Positions 7,404 to 13,771 of a stretch of 19,034 nt of DNA are shown piece by piece. The translations under genes and the position numbers were made by a program. Source of the stretch: an uncultured Collinsella sp. (GTDB lineage: Bacteria > Actinomycetota > Coriobacteriia > Coriobacteriales > Coriobacteriaceae); contig CABUMZ010000027.1 in assembly GCA_902492825.1 (NCBI GenBank), positions 1 through 19,034 of the forward strand, written 5' to 3'. Each line of letters starts with the position of its first letter. Position 1 is the first letter of the stretch. The notes under the pieces were generated by a model. That model did not search any database. It saw nothing but the letters and a program-made list of their open reading frames with translations, and was not told the origin of the DNA.

Positions 7404-8396
7404 CTAGGGGCGCCAAAAGGTATCTATGAGGTCATCTCGGTTGGAGACACCGCTTTTAACGTAGATGCGATGCAAGTGCGCCTTGACCGTGCCAGGGCTG
7501 ATGACCAACTCGCTGGCGATGTTTTGGGCGTCGTTGCCCTTCAGCAGCAGCGTGAGCACCTCCTGCTCGCGCCGCGACAGCTTATGGGCATCGGCATAGA
7601 TCACCACACGCGATGCGAGGTCGTCCTCAGAGCTTGCGCTCTCGGCCGCCACGTCCTCATCGGCACGCGGATGACGGGCATACACACGCAGGATATGGCT
7701 AAACTGGCAAAAAAGCTGAGCCGCGCATACCACGAGCAGCACGTTTTCGGAGATATTGCGCTCGGACAGATACCACAAAAAGAGGCTGATGACGGGGTTT
7801 TGAGAGTCGGGGCGGCAGAGCAAAATCATGTAGGTGTCCTCGGCGATTACGCAAAACGCAAGAACGAGTGCCACCTTCCAAAAGAGCTTTGAGCGGTCGA
7901 GGTCGAGCTTCTCAACACGAGTGGCTCTGCACCGGTAATGCCAGGCGGCATAGGCAAGACATCCTACATTGCCCAGGTCACGCGTGAGCCAAAAGAGATA
8001 CTGCTGCATCTCTCCGGCAGCACCGCTGCGAGGCACCAGCAGCAATTGTAAGATTGAAAACGGCACGATAGCGAGCCCGAGCATGCGCGACGTCGGCCTT
8101 TTGCGCAAGCGTGCAAACATCCACAGCACAATGCAAGCATAGATGGCAATACCGAGCACGCAGCGCAGCAAGGGGTGCTGCAGCGGCTCGCTAAAGGTAA
8201 CGGCGTAGTCATATTTGAGCCGAGTGTACTCGTCAAAAAAGATGACCGACATATCGAGCATGTAGAGCAAAAAGCCCGCCGCGGCCACCAGGCTGTCGCG
8301 ACGGTGCGTCATGAGCCAAACCACCAATGCCACGGCACTGGTCACCAGAGCCACACCCATGATAATCGTGGTGTAGATATAGAACGCGAAACTCAT
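7404..8396 (-). CDS. Membrane-bound LuxR-type regulator
   Basis: A 330-aa one-component regulator. The first ~240 residues carry about seven hydrophobic segments (roughly 7-29, 36-54, 77-95, 106-121, 139-152, 172-193, 214-236). A polar linker (241-268) leads to a LuxR-type helix-turn-helix at 271-328 (LSRREQEVLTLLLKGNDAQN, then SPGTVKAHLHRIYVKSGVSN). No ligand-binding domain other than the membrane part is seen, so the membrane domain itself probably senses the signal. It shares the segment ending YLSERNISENV with the regulator at 15180-16145. The ATG at 8396 follows GGGGAGG by about 6 bases. It lies upstream of the amidohydrolase and MATE genes on the same strand and is the likely regulator of both. 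The ligand is unknown. Confidence 0.88.
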   Translation of the reverse strand: MSFAFYIYTTIIMGVALVTSAVALVVWLMTHRRDSLVAAAGFLLYMLDMSVIFFDEYTRLKYDYAVTFSEPLQHPLLRCVLGIAIYACIVLWMFARLRKRPTSRMLGLAIVPFSILQLLLVPRSGAAGEMQQYLFWLTRDLGNVGCLAYAAWHYRCRATRVEKLDLDRSKLFWKVALVLAFCVIAEDTYMILLCRPDSQNPVISLFLWYLSERNISENVLLVVCAAQLFCQFSHILRVYARHPRADEDVAAESASSEDDLASRVVIYADAHKLSRREQEVLTLLLKGNDAQNIASELVISPGTVKAHLHRIYVKSGVSNRDDLIDTFWRP

Positions 8397-8429
8397 GCCC
8401 GCCTCCCCTGTCTAGATGCTGTGAGGATG

Positions 8430-8486
8430 TTGACAGATTCTTTGCCGCAAGATTAGACTCACCGATTAAACGTACTGTATCGTTTA
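8430..8486 (+). promoter_or_regulatory. Possible promoter and dyad before the small plus-strand gene
   Basis: TTGACA (8430-8435) is followed after 18 bases by TAGACT (8454-8459), a fair -10 box. Just downstream TAAACG (8467-8472) and CGTTTA (8481-8486) form a dyad with an 8-base spacer, a possible repressor site. CTCACCGAT followed by T or G and AAA occurs twice (8458-8470, 8503-8515). Promoter strength and function are inferred. Confidence 0.35.
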
Positions 8487-8524
8487 GATAAACAAGCTGT
8501 GTCTCACCGATGAAAGGAGATGCC

Positions 8525-8716
8525 ATGACACCGATCGCTCCGCTCAAGATGCTCGTCGCGCCCGCCGCCAAGGCCATCACCCGACTCGGTTCTTCCATGA
8601 CCTACGACGATGTCCCCTGCGCCGTTGAGGCGCGTTCGGACAGCTGCCCCTACCTGGGCCACGTCCGCTACTTTGCACCCAAGCTCGCATCTGATCCCGA
8701 GCAGCGTGAGCAGTAA
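8525..8716 (+). CDS. Small protein of unknown function (63 aa)
   Basis: I do not recognise this protein. The 63-aa product begins with a mildly hydrophobic/basic stretch (MTPIAPLKMLVAPAAKAITR), then a polar half with two cysteines (DDVPCAVEARSDSCPYLGHV), and ends in a charged tail. There is no clear membrane segment or signal-peptidase site. The start at 8525 is chosen because AAAGGAG lies 5 bases upstream, and a possible promoter is present at 8430. It is divergent from the membrane LuxR gene and convergent with the antiporter gene at 8752. The good ribosome site and promoter argue that it is real, but no function can be given. Confidence 0.6.
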   Translation: MTPIAPLKMLVAPAAKAITRLGSSMTYDDVPCAVEARSDSCPYLGHVRYFAPKLASDPEQREQ

Positions 8717-8751
8717 TCCAAGATGCATCTAGCACCGCACAACTCGCGGCG

Positions 8752-10161
8752 CTACTGTTTTGGTGCAAAGCGACCTGTCCCCCTTGCGCCAACGCCGGGA
8801 TTGTCGATGCTGCGGCCGCGGCGCGATATGAGGCGCGAAACCTCGCCCAGCAACACGCCGATCACCACACCCATGAGGATCGGCAACTTTGACATCTCGG
8901 CGGGCGAGCTGTTAAGCGGCACGATTGTCGCAACAATCGAAAGCACGAGTTCTACCACCGGCACCGCAAGCGCTACCGCAAGCACCTTGCCCTCGAAGGG
9001 CGCGCGAAACACACGCGGGCGGTCGTCGTATTTACGCAGGCGCCAAAACGCCGGGAACATCGGGATATAGCTCATGAGCAGAAAGACGACGTTCATCGAG
9101 AAGAAGACCCAAAAGACGTCGGAACCTTCACCCAGCGGAATCTGAAGTAGCAGCACCAAGCTGGCAAAACAACCGTTAATGAGTGCCGAGCCGTTGGGCA
9201 TGCCGGTCTTCTTGGACACCAGCGCAAAGGGACGCGGCATGTTGCCATGGCGCGCGGCATAGCTCGCCACGTTGTTGACGCCAAAGCTCCAACAGATCAT
9301 GTTGGCAAACAGCGTTACCAGAAAGGCCACGCCCACGACCATCGTCAGCGGGTGAGCGCGCCCCACCATGGCGGCAACCGCGTCCACAATGCCCGAATCG
9401 AGTGAAAGCTGCTCGGTGGGAACCGCGGCTCCAATACCGATGCCACAGATAATGTAGATCGCCGCGATGGCAACGCCACCGGCGATAACCGCCTTGGGGA
9501 TATCGCTCGATGGGTTCTTCATCGTGCTGGCAAAGGTCGCGACCACCTCAAAGCCCATAAAGTTGAATAGGATGATTGAAAGATACGTCAGTGAGTTAGT
9601 GTCTCCCAGATCGGGGACAAATGTCTTAAACGACATATCGTTGGCAAAGCCGTTGTTGCAGGCAAACCAGATGCCGATGATTCCCACCACGGCGGTAATG
9701 AGCACCTTGATGACGGCGCCGCCATCCATGACCCAATCGGCCTCGGCCACCGGCTGCATTGCCATGACCGTGACGCCCCACACAAAGGCAAGCTCGATGG
9801 CAATTCGGACCCCAAGCGAAAATTCGATGCCCCATACCGCATTGATGACACTGGGGAACATGCAGGCGATACTTGCCACCCACAGTGGAAAGTTGACCCA
9901 ATAGCACCAGGAGCAGCGGGCGCCCCAACGGTCGCCCAAGCCCAGGCGAACCCAATCGTACAGGCCGCCCTCGGAATCGAACGCCGTACCGAGCTCGGCC
10001 ACCACCAGGCCATAGGGAAGCAAAAACGTAATGATGAGGAAGATCCACCAGAAGAACTGCACGTTACCCATGGCAGATGCCGGAGCGGCCGCCTCGATGG
10101 TAAAGACAACGCAGATAACCGAGAGGATGACCTCGAACAGGGAGAACTTTTTACCTGCCAC
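8752..10161 (-). CDS. APC family amino acid/polyamine antiporter (second copy)
   Basis: A 469-aa integral membrane protein of the amino acid-polyamine-organocation superfamily with about 12 membrane segments. It is a close paralogue of the permease at 12199-13638, sharing for example EAAAPA.A.GN.QFFWW, PYG.VVAELGT and EGG.YDWV. By pathway context it probably exchanges agmatine for putrescine, but a related guanidino or amino compound cannot be excluded. The start codon is GTG at 10161, preceded by GGGGGAG at a normal distance. It lies 545 bases downstream of the second aguA and is preceded directly by a hairpin with a T-run (10184-10260), so it is likely to be separately controlled. A 60-codon frame upstream overlaps its start. 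Confidence 0.9.
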   Translation of the reverse strand: MAGKKFSLFEVILSVICVVFTIEAAAPASAMGNVQFFWWIFLIITFLLPYGLVVAELGTAFDSEGGLYDWVRLGLGDRWGARCSWCYWVNFPLWVASIACMFPSVINAVWGIEFSLGVRIAIELAFVWGVTVMAMQPVAEADWVMDGGAVIKVLITAVVGIIGIWFACNNGFANDMSFKTFVPDLGDTNSLTYLSIILFNFMGFEVVATFASTMKNPSSDIPKAVIAGGVAIAAIYIICGIGIGAAVPTEQLSLDSGIVDAVAAMVGRAHPLTMVVGVAFLVTLFANMICWSFGVNNVASYAARHGNMPRPFALVSKKTGMPNGSALINGCFASLVLLLQIPLGEGSDVFWVFFSMNVVFLLMSYIPMFPAFWRLRKYDDRPRVFRAPFEGKVLAVALAVPVVELVLSIVATIVPLNSSPAEMSKLPILMGVVIGVLLGEVSRLISRRGRSIDNPGVGARGTGRFAPKQ

Positions 10162-10333
10162 GACACGCTCCCCCTACAGCAAAAAGGATGGCATCTGTAC
10201 CGAAGGCGCAGCCCAAGGTAGGGTTGCAGGCCGCGTCACCGGTGCAGGTGCCATCCCAAAGAGAAGAGAGGATGCAATTGTTGGACCAACGCTCGCGGAA
10301 CAGGCGCGTGTAGATAACGATACGCTGGTACAT
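10151..10333 (-). CDS. Possible small Cys-rich protein or leader peptide (60 aa)
   Basis: A 60-codon frame that I do not recognise. It starts ATG at 10333 with GGAG 5 bases upstream, has five cysteines (20, 30, 36, 42, 57), and ends with TAA eleven bases inside the antiporter gene, so translation could be coupled. Third codon positions are mostly pyrimidines, as in real genes. Its second half encodes the hairpin and T-run at 10184-10260, so ribosomes passing through would unfold the hairpin. It could be a leader peptide, a small protein, or chance. Confidence is low. Confidence 0.3.
   Translation of the reverse strand: MYQRIVIYTRLFRERWSNNCILSSLWDGTCTGDAACNPTLGCAFGTDAILFAVGGACRGR
10184..10260 (-). 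promoter_or_regulatory. Terminator-like leader hairpin before the second antiporter gene
   Basis: On the minus strand GGATGGCACCTGCACCGG pairs with TCGGTACAGATGCCATCC, about 18 bp with two C/A mismatches, enclosing a smaller GCAACCC/GGGCTGC hairpin. TTTTT follows directly (10184-10188), and the ribosome site of the antiporter comes about ten bases later. A stem plus U-run this close to a start codon looks like an attenuator or riboswitch expression platform. It could also be a terminator for a distant upstream gene. It did not match any riboswitch consensus I know. Confidence 0.5.
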
Positions 10334-10388
10334 AGATACTCCGATCAAAACGGCCGCGATTGCGACCGGAATCTTTTGGCAATTGAAG

Positions 10389-10457
10389 ACGCGTCTGACC
10401 TGGGATATTCAAGCGAACAATTGGCCTAACCCGCAATAAATCCCAGATCAGACGCGT
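10389..10457. repeat. 18-bp inverted repeat between aguA copy 2 and the second antiporter
   Basis: ACGCGTCTGACCTGGGAT (10389-10406) and ATCCCAGATCAGACGCGT (10440-10457) are complementary at 17 of 18 positions, with the odd position able to pair as G·U when read on the minus strand. The spacer is 33 bases. No U-run follows. It may be an RNA hairpin or a protein-binding dyad. Confidence 0.55.
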
Positions 10458-10483
10458 ACTCAATCAAAGAGGCGGGCACTCCG

Positions 10484-10607
10484 AAGTGGAGGCAACGGAG
10501 TGCCCAAAGAAAAACCCAGCCGACCAAGACATCAAGTGACCAGACCATCAATGCCCCGAGATGGTCACGGTGCGATTCACCGACTGTCCGATTGATCGGC
10601 TGGGTTT
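10484..10607 (-). terminator. Multi-hairpin terminator region after aguA copy 2
   Basis: AAACCCAGCCGA (10512-10523) pairs perfectly with TCGGCTGGGTTT (10596-10607), enclosing smaller stems (GACCATC/GATGGTC at 10543-10566, CGGTG/CACCG at 10568-10582). On the minus strand the outer stem is followed by TTTTTCTTT. A further perfect stem, GGGCACTCCG/CGGAGTGCCC, lies just downstream (about 10484-10515). It very probably ends the ptcA-antiporter-aguA transcript. The large folded loop is unusual for a simple terminator. Confidence 0.65.
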
Positions 10608-10706
10608 CTGAGGTGCGGCAGATTCTCGTGAAAGAGGAGCGCCGCGTACTTTGGTACGCAAGCGACGAATGAACGGGAAGGTGCCGTGCCTCAGGAAGCC
10701 AGACAA

Positions 10707-11912
10707 TTACGCAGACGGCTCCTGCTGGGTAATGCAGTGGATGTTGCCGCCACCGAAGACGACCTGCTCGGACTGAACGCCGACGCACTTGTAGACGCCC
10801 TCGCCCCAGACCTCGTCGTAGATCTTCTGGAGCGTGTCGACGGCCAGCTGGTCGTTCTCGTCGCCGTACTGCGGGACGATAACGCCGTGGTTGGTCACGA
10901 GGTAGTTCATGTAGGAGGCGATCAGCGGCTCGTCGGGGACACGCGGCTCGGCGTTCTCGTCGGCATCGATGGTGTCGCAGGAAGCCTGGTCCATGAACAG
11001 CGGGTTCACGGGCATGCAGAGCTTGTAGACCTTCATCTTGCGGCCCTTGGCGTCGACGGCGTTGGAGAGGGTCTCGTAGGCAGCGTGGCACTGCTCGTAG
11101 AACGGGTACTCGGGATCGTCGGTCCAGATGCAGGCCATGACGCCCGGGGCGATGAACGTGGCGACGTCATCGATGTGGCCGTTGGTCTCCTCGGGGTCGA
11201 TGCCCTCCTTGACCCAGATGACCTTCTCGACACCCAGGTAATCCTTGAGGTGCTCGTCCATGTAGGCACGAAGCTCCTCGCTCCAGGGCTCAAACTTCTT
11301 GTGGAACTTGGGCCAGATGGACTCGGGATCCTCTTCCTCCTCGAGCACCGCAGAGCAGGTGCGGCCCGGGGAAAGCAGGCACTGGTCGGTCACGACAAGG
11401 GTGCCCTCGCCGTCGACGGTGATGGAGCCGCCCTCGAGGATCATGTCGTCGGGACGATAGCGGCGGCAGCCGGAGAGCTCAGCCATCTTGAGGGCGATCT
11501 GCTCGTCCTTGTCCCACGGGAAGTACAGGCCGTCGACGAGGCCGCCGTAGGCGTTGAAGTGCCAGTGGTTGGCGCGCTTCTCGCCCTTGCCGTTGATGAC
11601 GTAGGTGGCGGCGGTGTCGCGGAACCAGGCGTCGTCGGTGGTCATCTCGATGACGGTGACGTTCTCGTCGTTCTCGAAGACGGCCTTGCAGTTGGCGTAG
11701 TCGACCTGGTTGGCGCACATATAGACCGGGGTGAACTCGGAGATGGCGCGGGCGATGGCGGCATACTGCTTCTGAGCCGGCTTGGCGCCGTGGGCCCAGG
11801 TGTCGGTGCGGTGGGGCCAGCCCATCCACACGCGATCCTGCGGGGCGAACTCAGCGGGCATAAAGAAGCCGTCGGCCTTGGGGGTGGACTCGGACTCGGT
11901 GATCGTACGCAT
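10707..11912 (-). CDS. aguA: Agmatine deiminase (copy 2, with insertion)
   Basis: A 401-aa agmatine deiminase-family enzyme, paralogous to the 373-aa copy at 122-1243. The catalytic cysteine is Cys393 in GGGNIHCITQQ; His246 and Asp248 lie in NGHIDDV; Asp99 lies in WFRDTAATY. It has about 25 extra residues around 185-216, an acidic then aromatic/basic stretch, just before the conserved YLGVEKVIW. The usual RD.GP motif is changed to RDTAA. The core is otherwise intact, so it is probably active, although substrate range may differ. The ATG at 11912 follows GGAGG by 7 bases. It is third in a minus-strand set after ptcA and an antiporter, the order known from the lactic acid bacterial agmatine operon. 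Confidence 0.94.
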   Translation of the reverse strand: MRTITESESTPKADGFFMPAEFAPQDRVWMGWPHRTDTWAHGAKPAQKQYAAIARAISEFTPVYMCANQVDYANCKAVFENDENVTVIEMTTDDAWFRDTAATYVINGKGEKRANHWHFNAYGGLVDGLYFPWDKDEQIALKMAELSGCRRYRPDDMILEGGSITVDGEGTLVVTDQCLLSPGRTCSAVLEEEEDPESIWPKFHKKFEPWSEELRAYMDEHLKDYLGVEKVIWVKEGIDPEETNGHIDDVATFIAPGVMACIWTDDPEYPFYEQCHAAYETLSNAVDAKGRKMKVYKLCMPVNPLFMDQASCDTIDADENAEPRVPDEPLIASYMNYLVTNHGVIVPQYGDENDQLAVDTLQKIYDEVWGEGVYKCVGVQSEQVVFGGGNIHCITQQEPSA

Positions 11913-11941
11913 AAGATTTCCTCCAAATCGAACGATCGCTT

Positions 11942-12044
11942 GCTGCGGGCGGGTTACCCGCAGCCTAAAACCAAGAGATGGTAGGCGCCCGTTCCCCGGC
12001 AAAGGTCGGGGCGCCCGGTGCCGGTTTTCACGGAATCGCACCGG
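11942..12044 (-). promoter_or_regulatory. Structured leader upstream of aguA copy 2
   Basis: Three GC-rich inverted repeats lie in series: GCTGCGGG/CCCGCAGC (11942-11964), GGCGCC/GGCGCC with an inner CCCCG/CGGGG (11984-12015), and CCGGTGC/GCACCGG (12015-12044). The first ends about 30 bases before the aguA start codon. No U-run follows any of them. This could be a folded mRNA leader, a processing region, or a weak terminator array. I could not match a known riboswitch. Confidence 0.4.
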
Positions 12045-12105
12045 CGAGCGACGACGTAACCAAGTGCGCGGAGACAAAACGCACGAAGGATACGGAAGAG
12101 AGATT

Positions 12106-12148
12106 GGGGTGGGCGGTGGTTACCGGAGCTATCGCTCACACCCACCCC
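12106..12148 (-). terminator. Hairpin after the aguD-like antiporter gene
   Basis: GGGGTGGG (12106-12113) and CCCACCCC (12141-12148) form a perfect 8-bp GC stem with an internal GAGC/GCTC mini-stem. On the minus strand it is followed by AATCTCTCTT, a weak pyrimidine tail. It may partly terminate or stabilise the ptcA-antiporter message before aguA. Confidence 0.45.
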
Positions 12149-12198
12149 GGGGGAATGGTTAGAAGATGATGAGGGTTGGAGCCCCGAATCCGGGTGCT

Positions 12199-13638
12199 CT
12201 AGTTCTCCTCGGCCTCGGCAGCCTCCTCAGCGAGACGCTGAGCTGCCAGCTCGGGAGTGAGGCCCTTGTACTCGGTCTCGCGGCCCTTGGCGCTGACGAC
12301 GCGGACAACCTCGCCGATGAGCAGAAGCACGATGAAGATAACGATCATCGGGAGCTTGTCGCCAATTTCAGCGGCAGAGAGCGGCACCAGCGTTGCAACG
12401 ATGGCCAGGATCAGCTCGATGCAAGGGATGGCCAGCATGACCTTCATCATGGCACCCTTAAACGGGAACGTGAAGATGCGCTCGCGGTCGGGGTCGTTCT
12501 TGCGAAGGTTGAGGAACGCCGGGAACATCGGGATATAGGTGAGCAGCAGGAAGACGACAGAGGTGCCGAAGAGCATCCAGAAAACACCGTTGGAGATGGC
12601 GTCGATGGGAACGAGCTGCAGGCACAGTACCAGGGAGGCAACGATGGCGTTGACCAGGTTGGCGCCGTTGGGCATGTCGTCATCCGAGATCATCGAGGCG
12701 AAGACCTTGGGCATGTTGCCGTGCTCGGCAGCGTAGCGAGCAACGGAGTTAACGCCGAAGGACCAAGCGGCCATGTTGGCGAACAGGGTGATCAGGAAGG
12801 CGATGCAGATGACCTTAAAGATCATGGAGTCGCCCACCATGGTCTGGACTGCGACGATCATGCCGTAGTCGGGATCGATGGAGTCGGCCGGCACGGCGGC
12901 GCCGATGCCAAAGCCAGCGAACAGGTAGATCACGGCGATGGACAGGCCACCGACGATGATAGCCTTGGGGATATCGCGAGCGGGATCGGCCATGTCGTCG
13001 GTCATGGTGCAGATGACCTCGAAGCCCATGAAGTTAAAGATGATGATCGACAGGTAGCCGAGAGCGTTGGTGTTGGTGAGCTCGGGCAGGAAGGTGGCAG
13101 CGGACATGTCGTTCGCAAAACCGTTCTCCATGGCATACCAAATGCCCAAAGCGCCAACGATAACGGCGACGGCGACCTTGATGATGGCGCCACCGTTAAG
13201 GACCCACTCGGAGTCGGCCGCCTTGGAGCGGCCCATGAGGTAGACGATCCACACAAAGGCAAGATCGATACCCATCTTGGCGATCAAGTTGAACTCGACG
13301 CCAAAGACCATGCCCAAAATGTCGGGGAACATGGTAGCCAGCGAGGCGATCCACAGCGGGTAGTTGACCCAGTAGTAGTACGAGATGCGGGCGCCCCATT
13401 TGTCGCCCAGGCCATCGCGTACCCAGTCGTAAATGCCGCCCTCGCCGTCATAGGTGGTACCGAGCTCGGCGACAACCATGCCGTAGGGAAGCAGGAAGGT
13501 CAGGATCAGGAAGATCCACCAGAAGAACTGCTGGTTGCCAATGGCAGCAGCAGGAGCGGCGGCCTCGCAAACGAAGACGACGCAGATGATGGTCGAAATG
13601 ACCGTCAAGAAGGAAAGCTTTTTCTTTCCGTCGCTCAT
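12199..13638 (-). CDS. aguD: APC family agmatine:putrescine antiporter (AguD-like)
   Basis: A 479-aa permease of the amino acid-polyamine-organocation superfamily with about 12 membrane segments and a charged C-terminal tail (LAEEAAEAEEN). N-terminal signatures are EAAAPAAAIGNQQFFWW and PYGMVVAELGTTYDGEGGIY. It lies between ptcA and aguA on one strand, the same order as in the enterococcal and lactococcal operons, where AguD exchanges extracellular agmatine for putrescine. That function is inferred from position and family rather than from a specific motif. The ATG at 13638 follows AAGGAG by 6 bases. A paralogue lies at 8752-10161. Confidence 0.9.
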   Translation of the reverse strand: MSDGKKKLSFLTVISTIICVVFVCEAAAPAAAIGNQQFFWWIFLILTFLLPYGMVVAELGTTYDGEGGIYDWVRDGLGDKWGARISYYYWVNYPLWIASLATMFPDILGMVFGVEFNLIAKMGIDLAFVWIVYLMGRSKAADSEWVLNGGAIIKVAVAVIVGALGIWYAMENGFANDMSAATFLPELTNTNALGYLSIIIFNFMGFEVICTMTDDMADPARDIPKAIIVGGLSIAVIYLFAGFGIGAAVPADSIDPDYGMIVAVQTMVGDSMIFKVICIAFLITLFANMAAWSFGVNSVARYAAEHGNMPKVFASMISDDDMPNGANLVNAIVASLVLCLQLVPIDAISNGVFWMLFGTSVVFLLLTYIPMFPAFLNLRKNDPDRERIFTFPFKGAMMKVMLAIPCIELILAIVATLVPLSAAEIGDKLPMIVIFIVLLLIGEVVRVVSAKGRETEYKGLTPELAAQRLAEEAAEAEEN

Positions 13639-13669
13639 GATGAGCTCCTTCGCTCAGTCTTGGACAGAT

Positions 13670-13709
13670 CCGAGGCCCTAAGGTATTAAGGCAATTGCTT
13701 GGGCCTCGG
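13670..13709 (-). promoter_or_regulatory. Intercistronic hairpin between ptcA and the antiporter
   Basis: CCGAGGCCC (13670-13678) and GGGCCTCGG (13701-13709) form a perfect 9-bp stem with a 22-base loop in the 133-base gap. No U-run follows on the minus strand, so it more likely tunes mRNA processing or stability than ends transcription. A smaller palindrome AAGCCTTGAGGCTT (13760-13773) touches the ptcA stop. Confidence 0.4.
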
Positions 13710-13771
13710 TGAGCGGGCGACAGGAGACGAGCATCCGCCACCCGCAAACGTGCTTTTAGAAGCCTTGAGGC

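Noticed and set aside
10189..10260. SAM-type or guanidine-type riboswitch before the second antiporter
   Set aside because: GCAACCC followed by GGG recalls SAM aptamers, but the K-turn and the core purine-rich segments are not found; no ykkC core was found either. Kept only as an unclassified leader hairpin.
10426..11091. Arg-rich minus-strand frame overlapping the 3' end of aguA copy 2
   Set aside because: It is a +1/+2 shadow of aguA running into the terminator region; the residue composition is typical of an out-of-frame read.
12015..12044. Cobalamin riboswitch-like string (GGTGCGATTCCG on the minus strand)
   Set aside because: Only a short piece resembles the consensus; the rest of the aptamer and the B12 box are absent, and the downstream gene is unrelated to cobalamin.
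12166..13689. Long plus-strand reading frame opposite the aguD-like gene
   Set aside because: Low-complexity Asp/Gly/Val/His-rich translation; the opposite strand encodes a recognisable APC permease.
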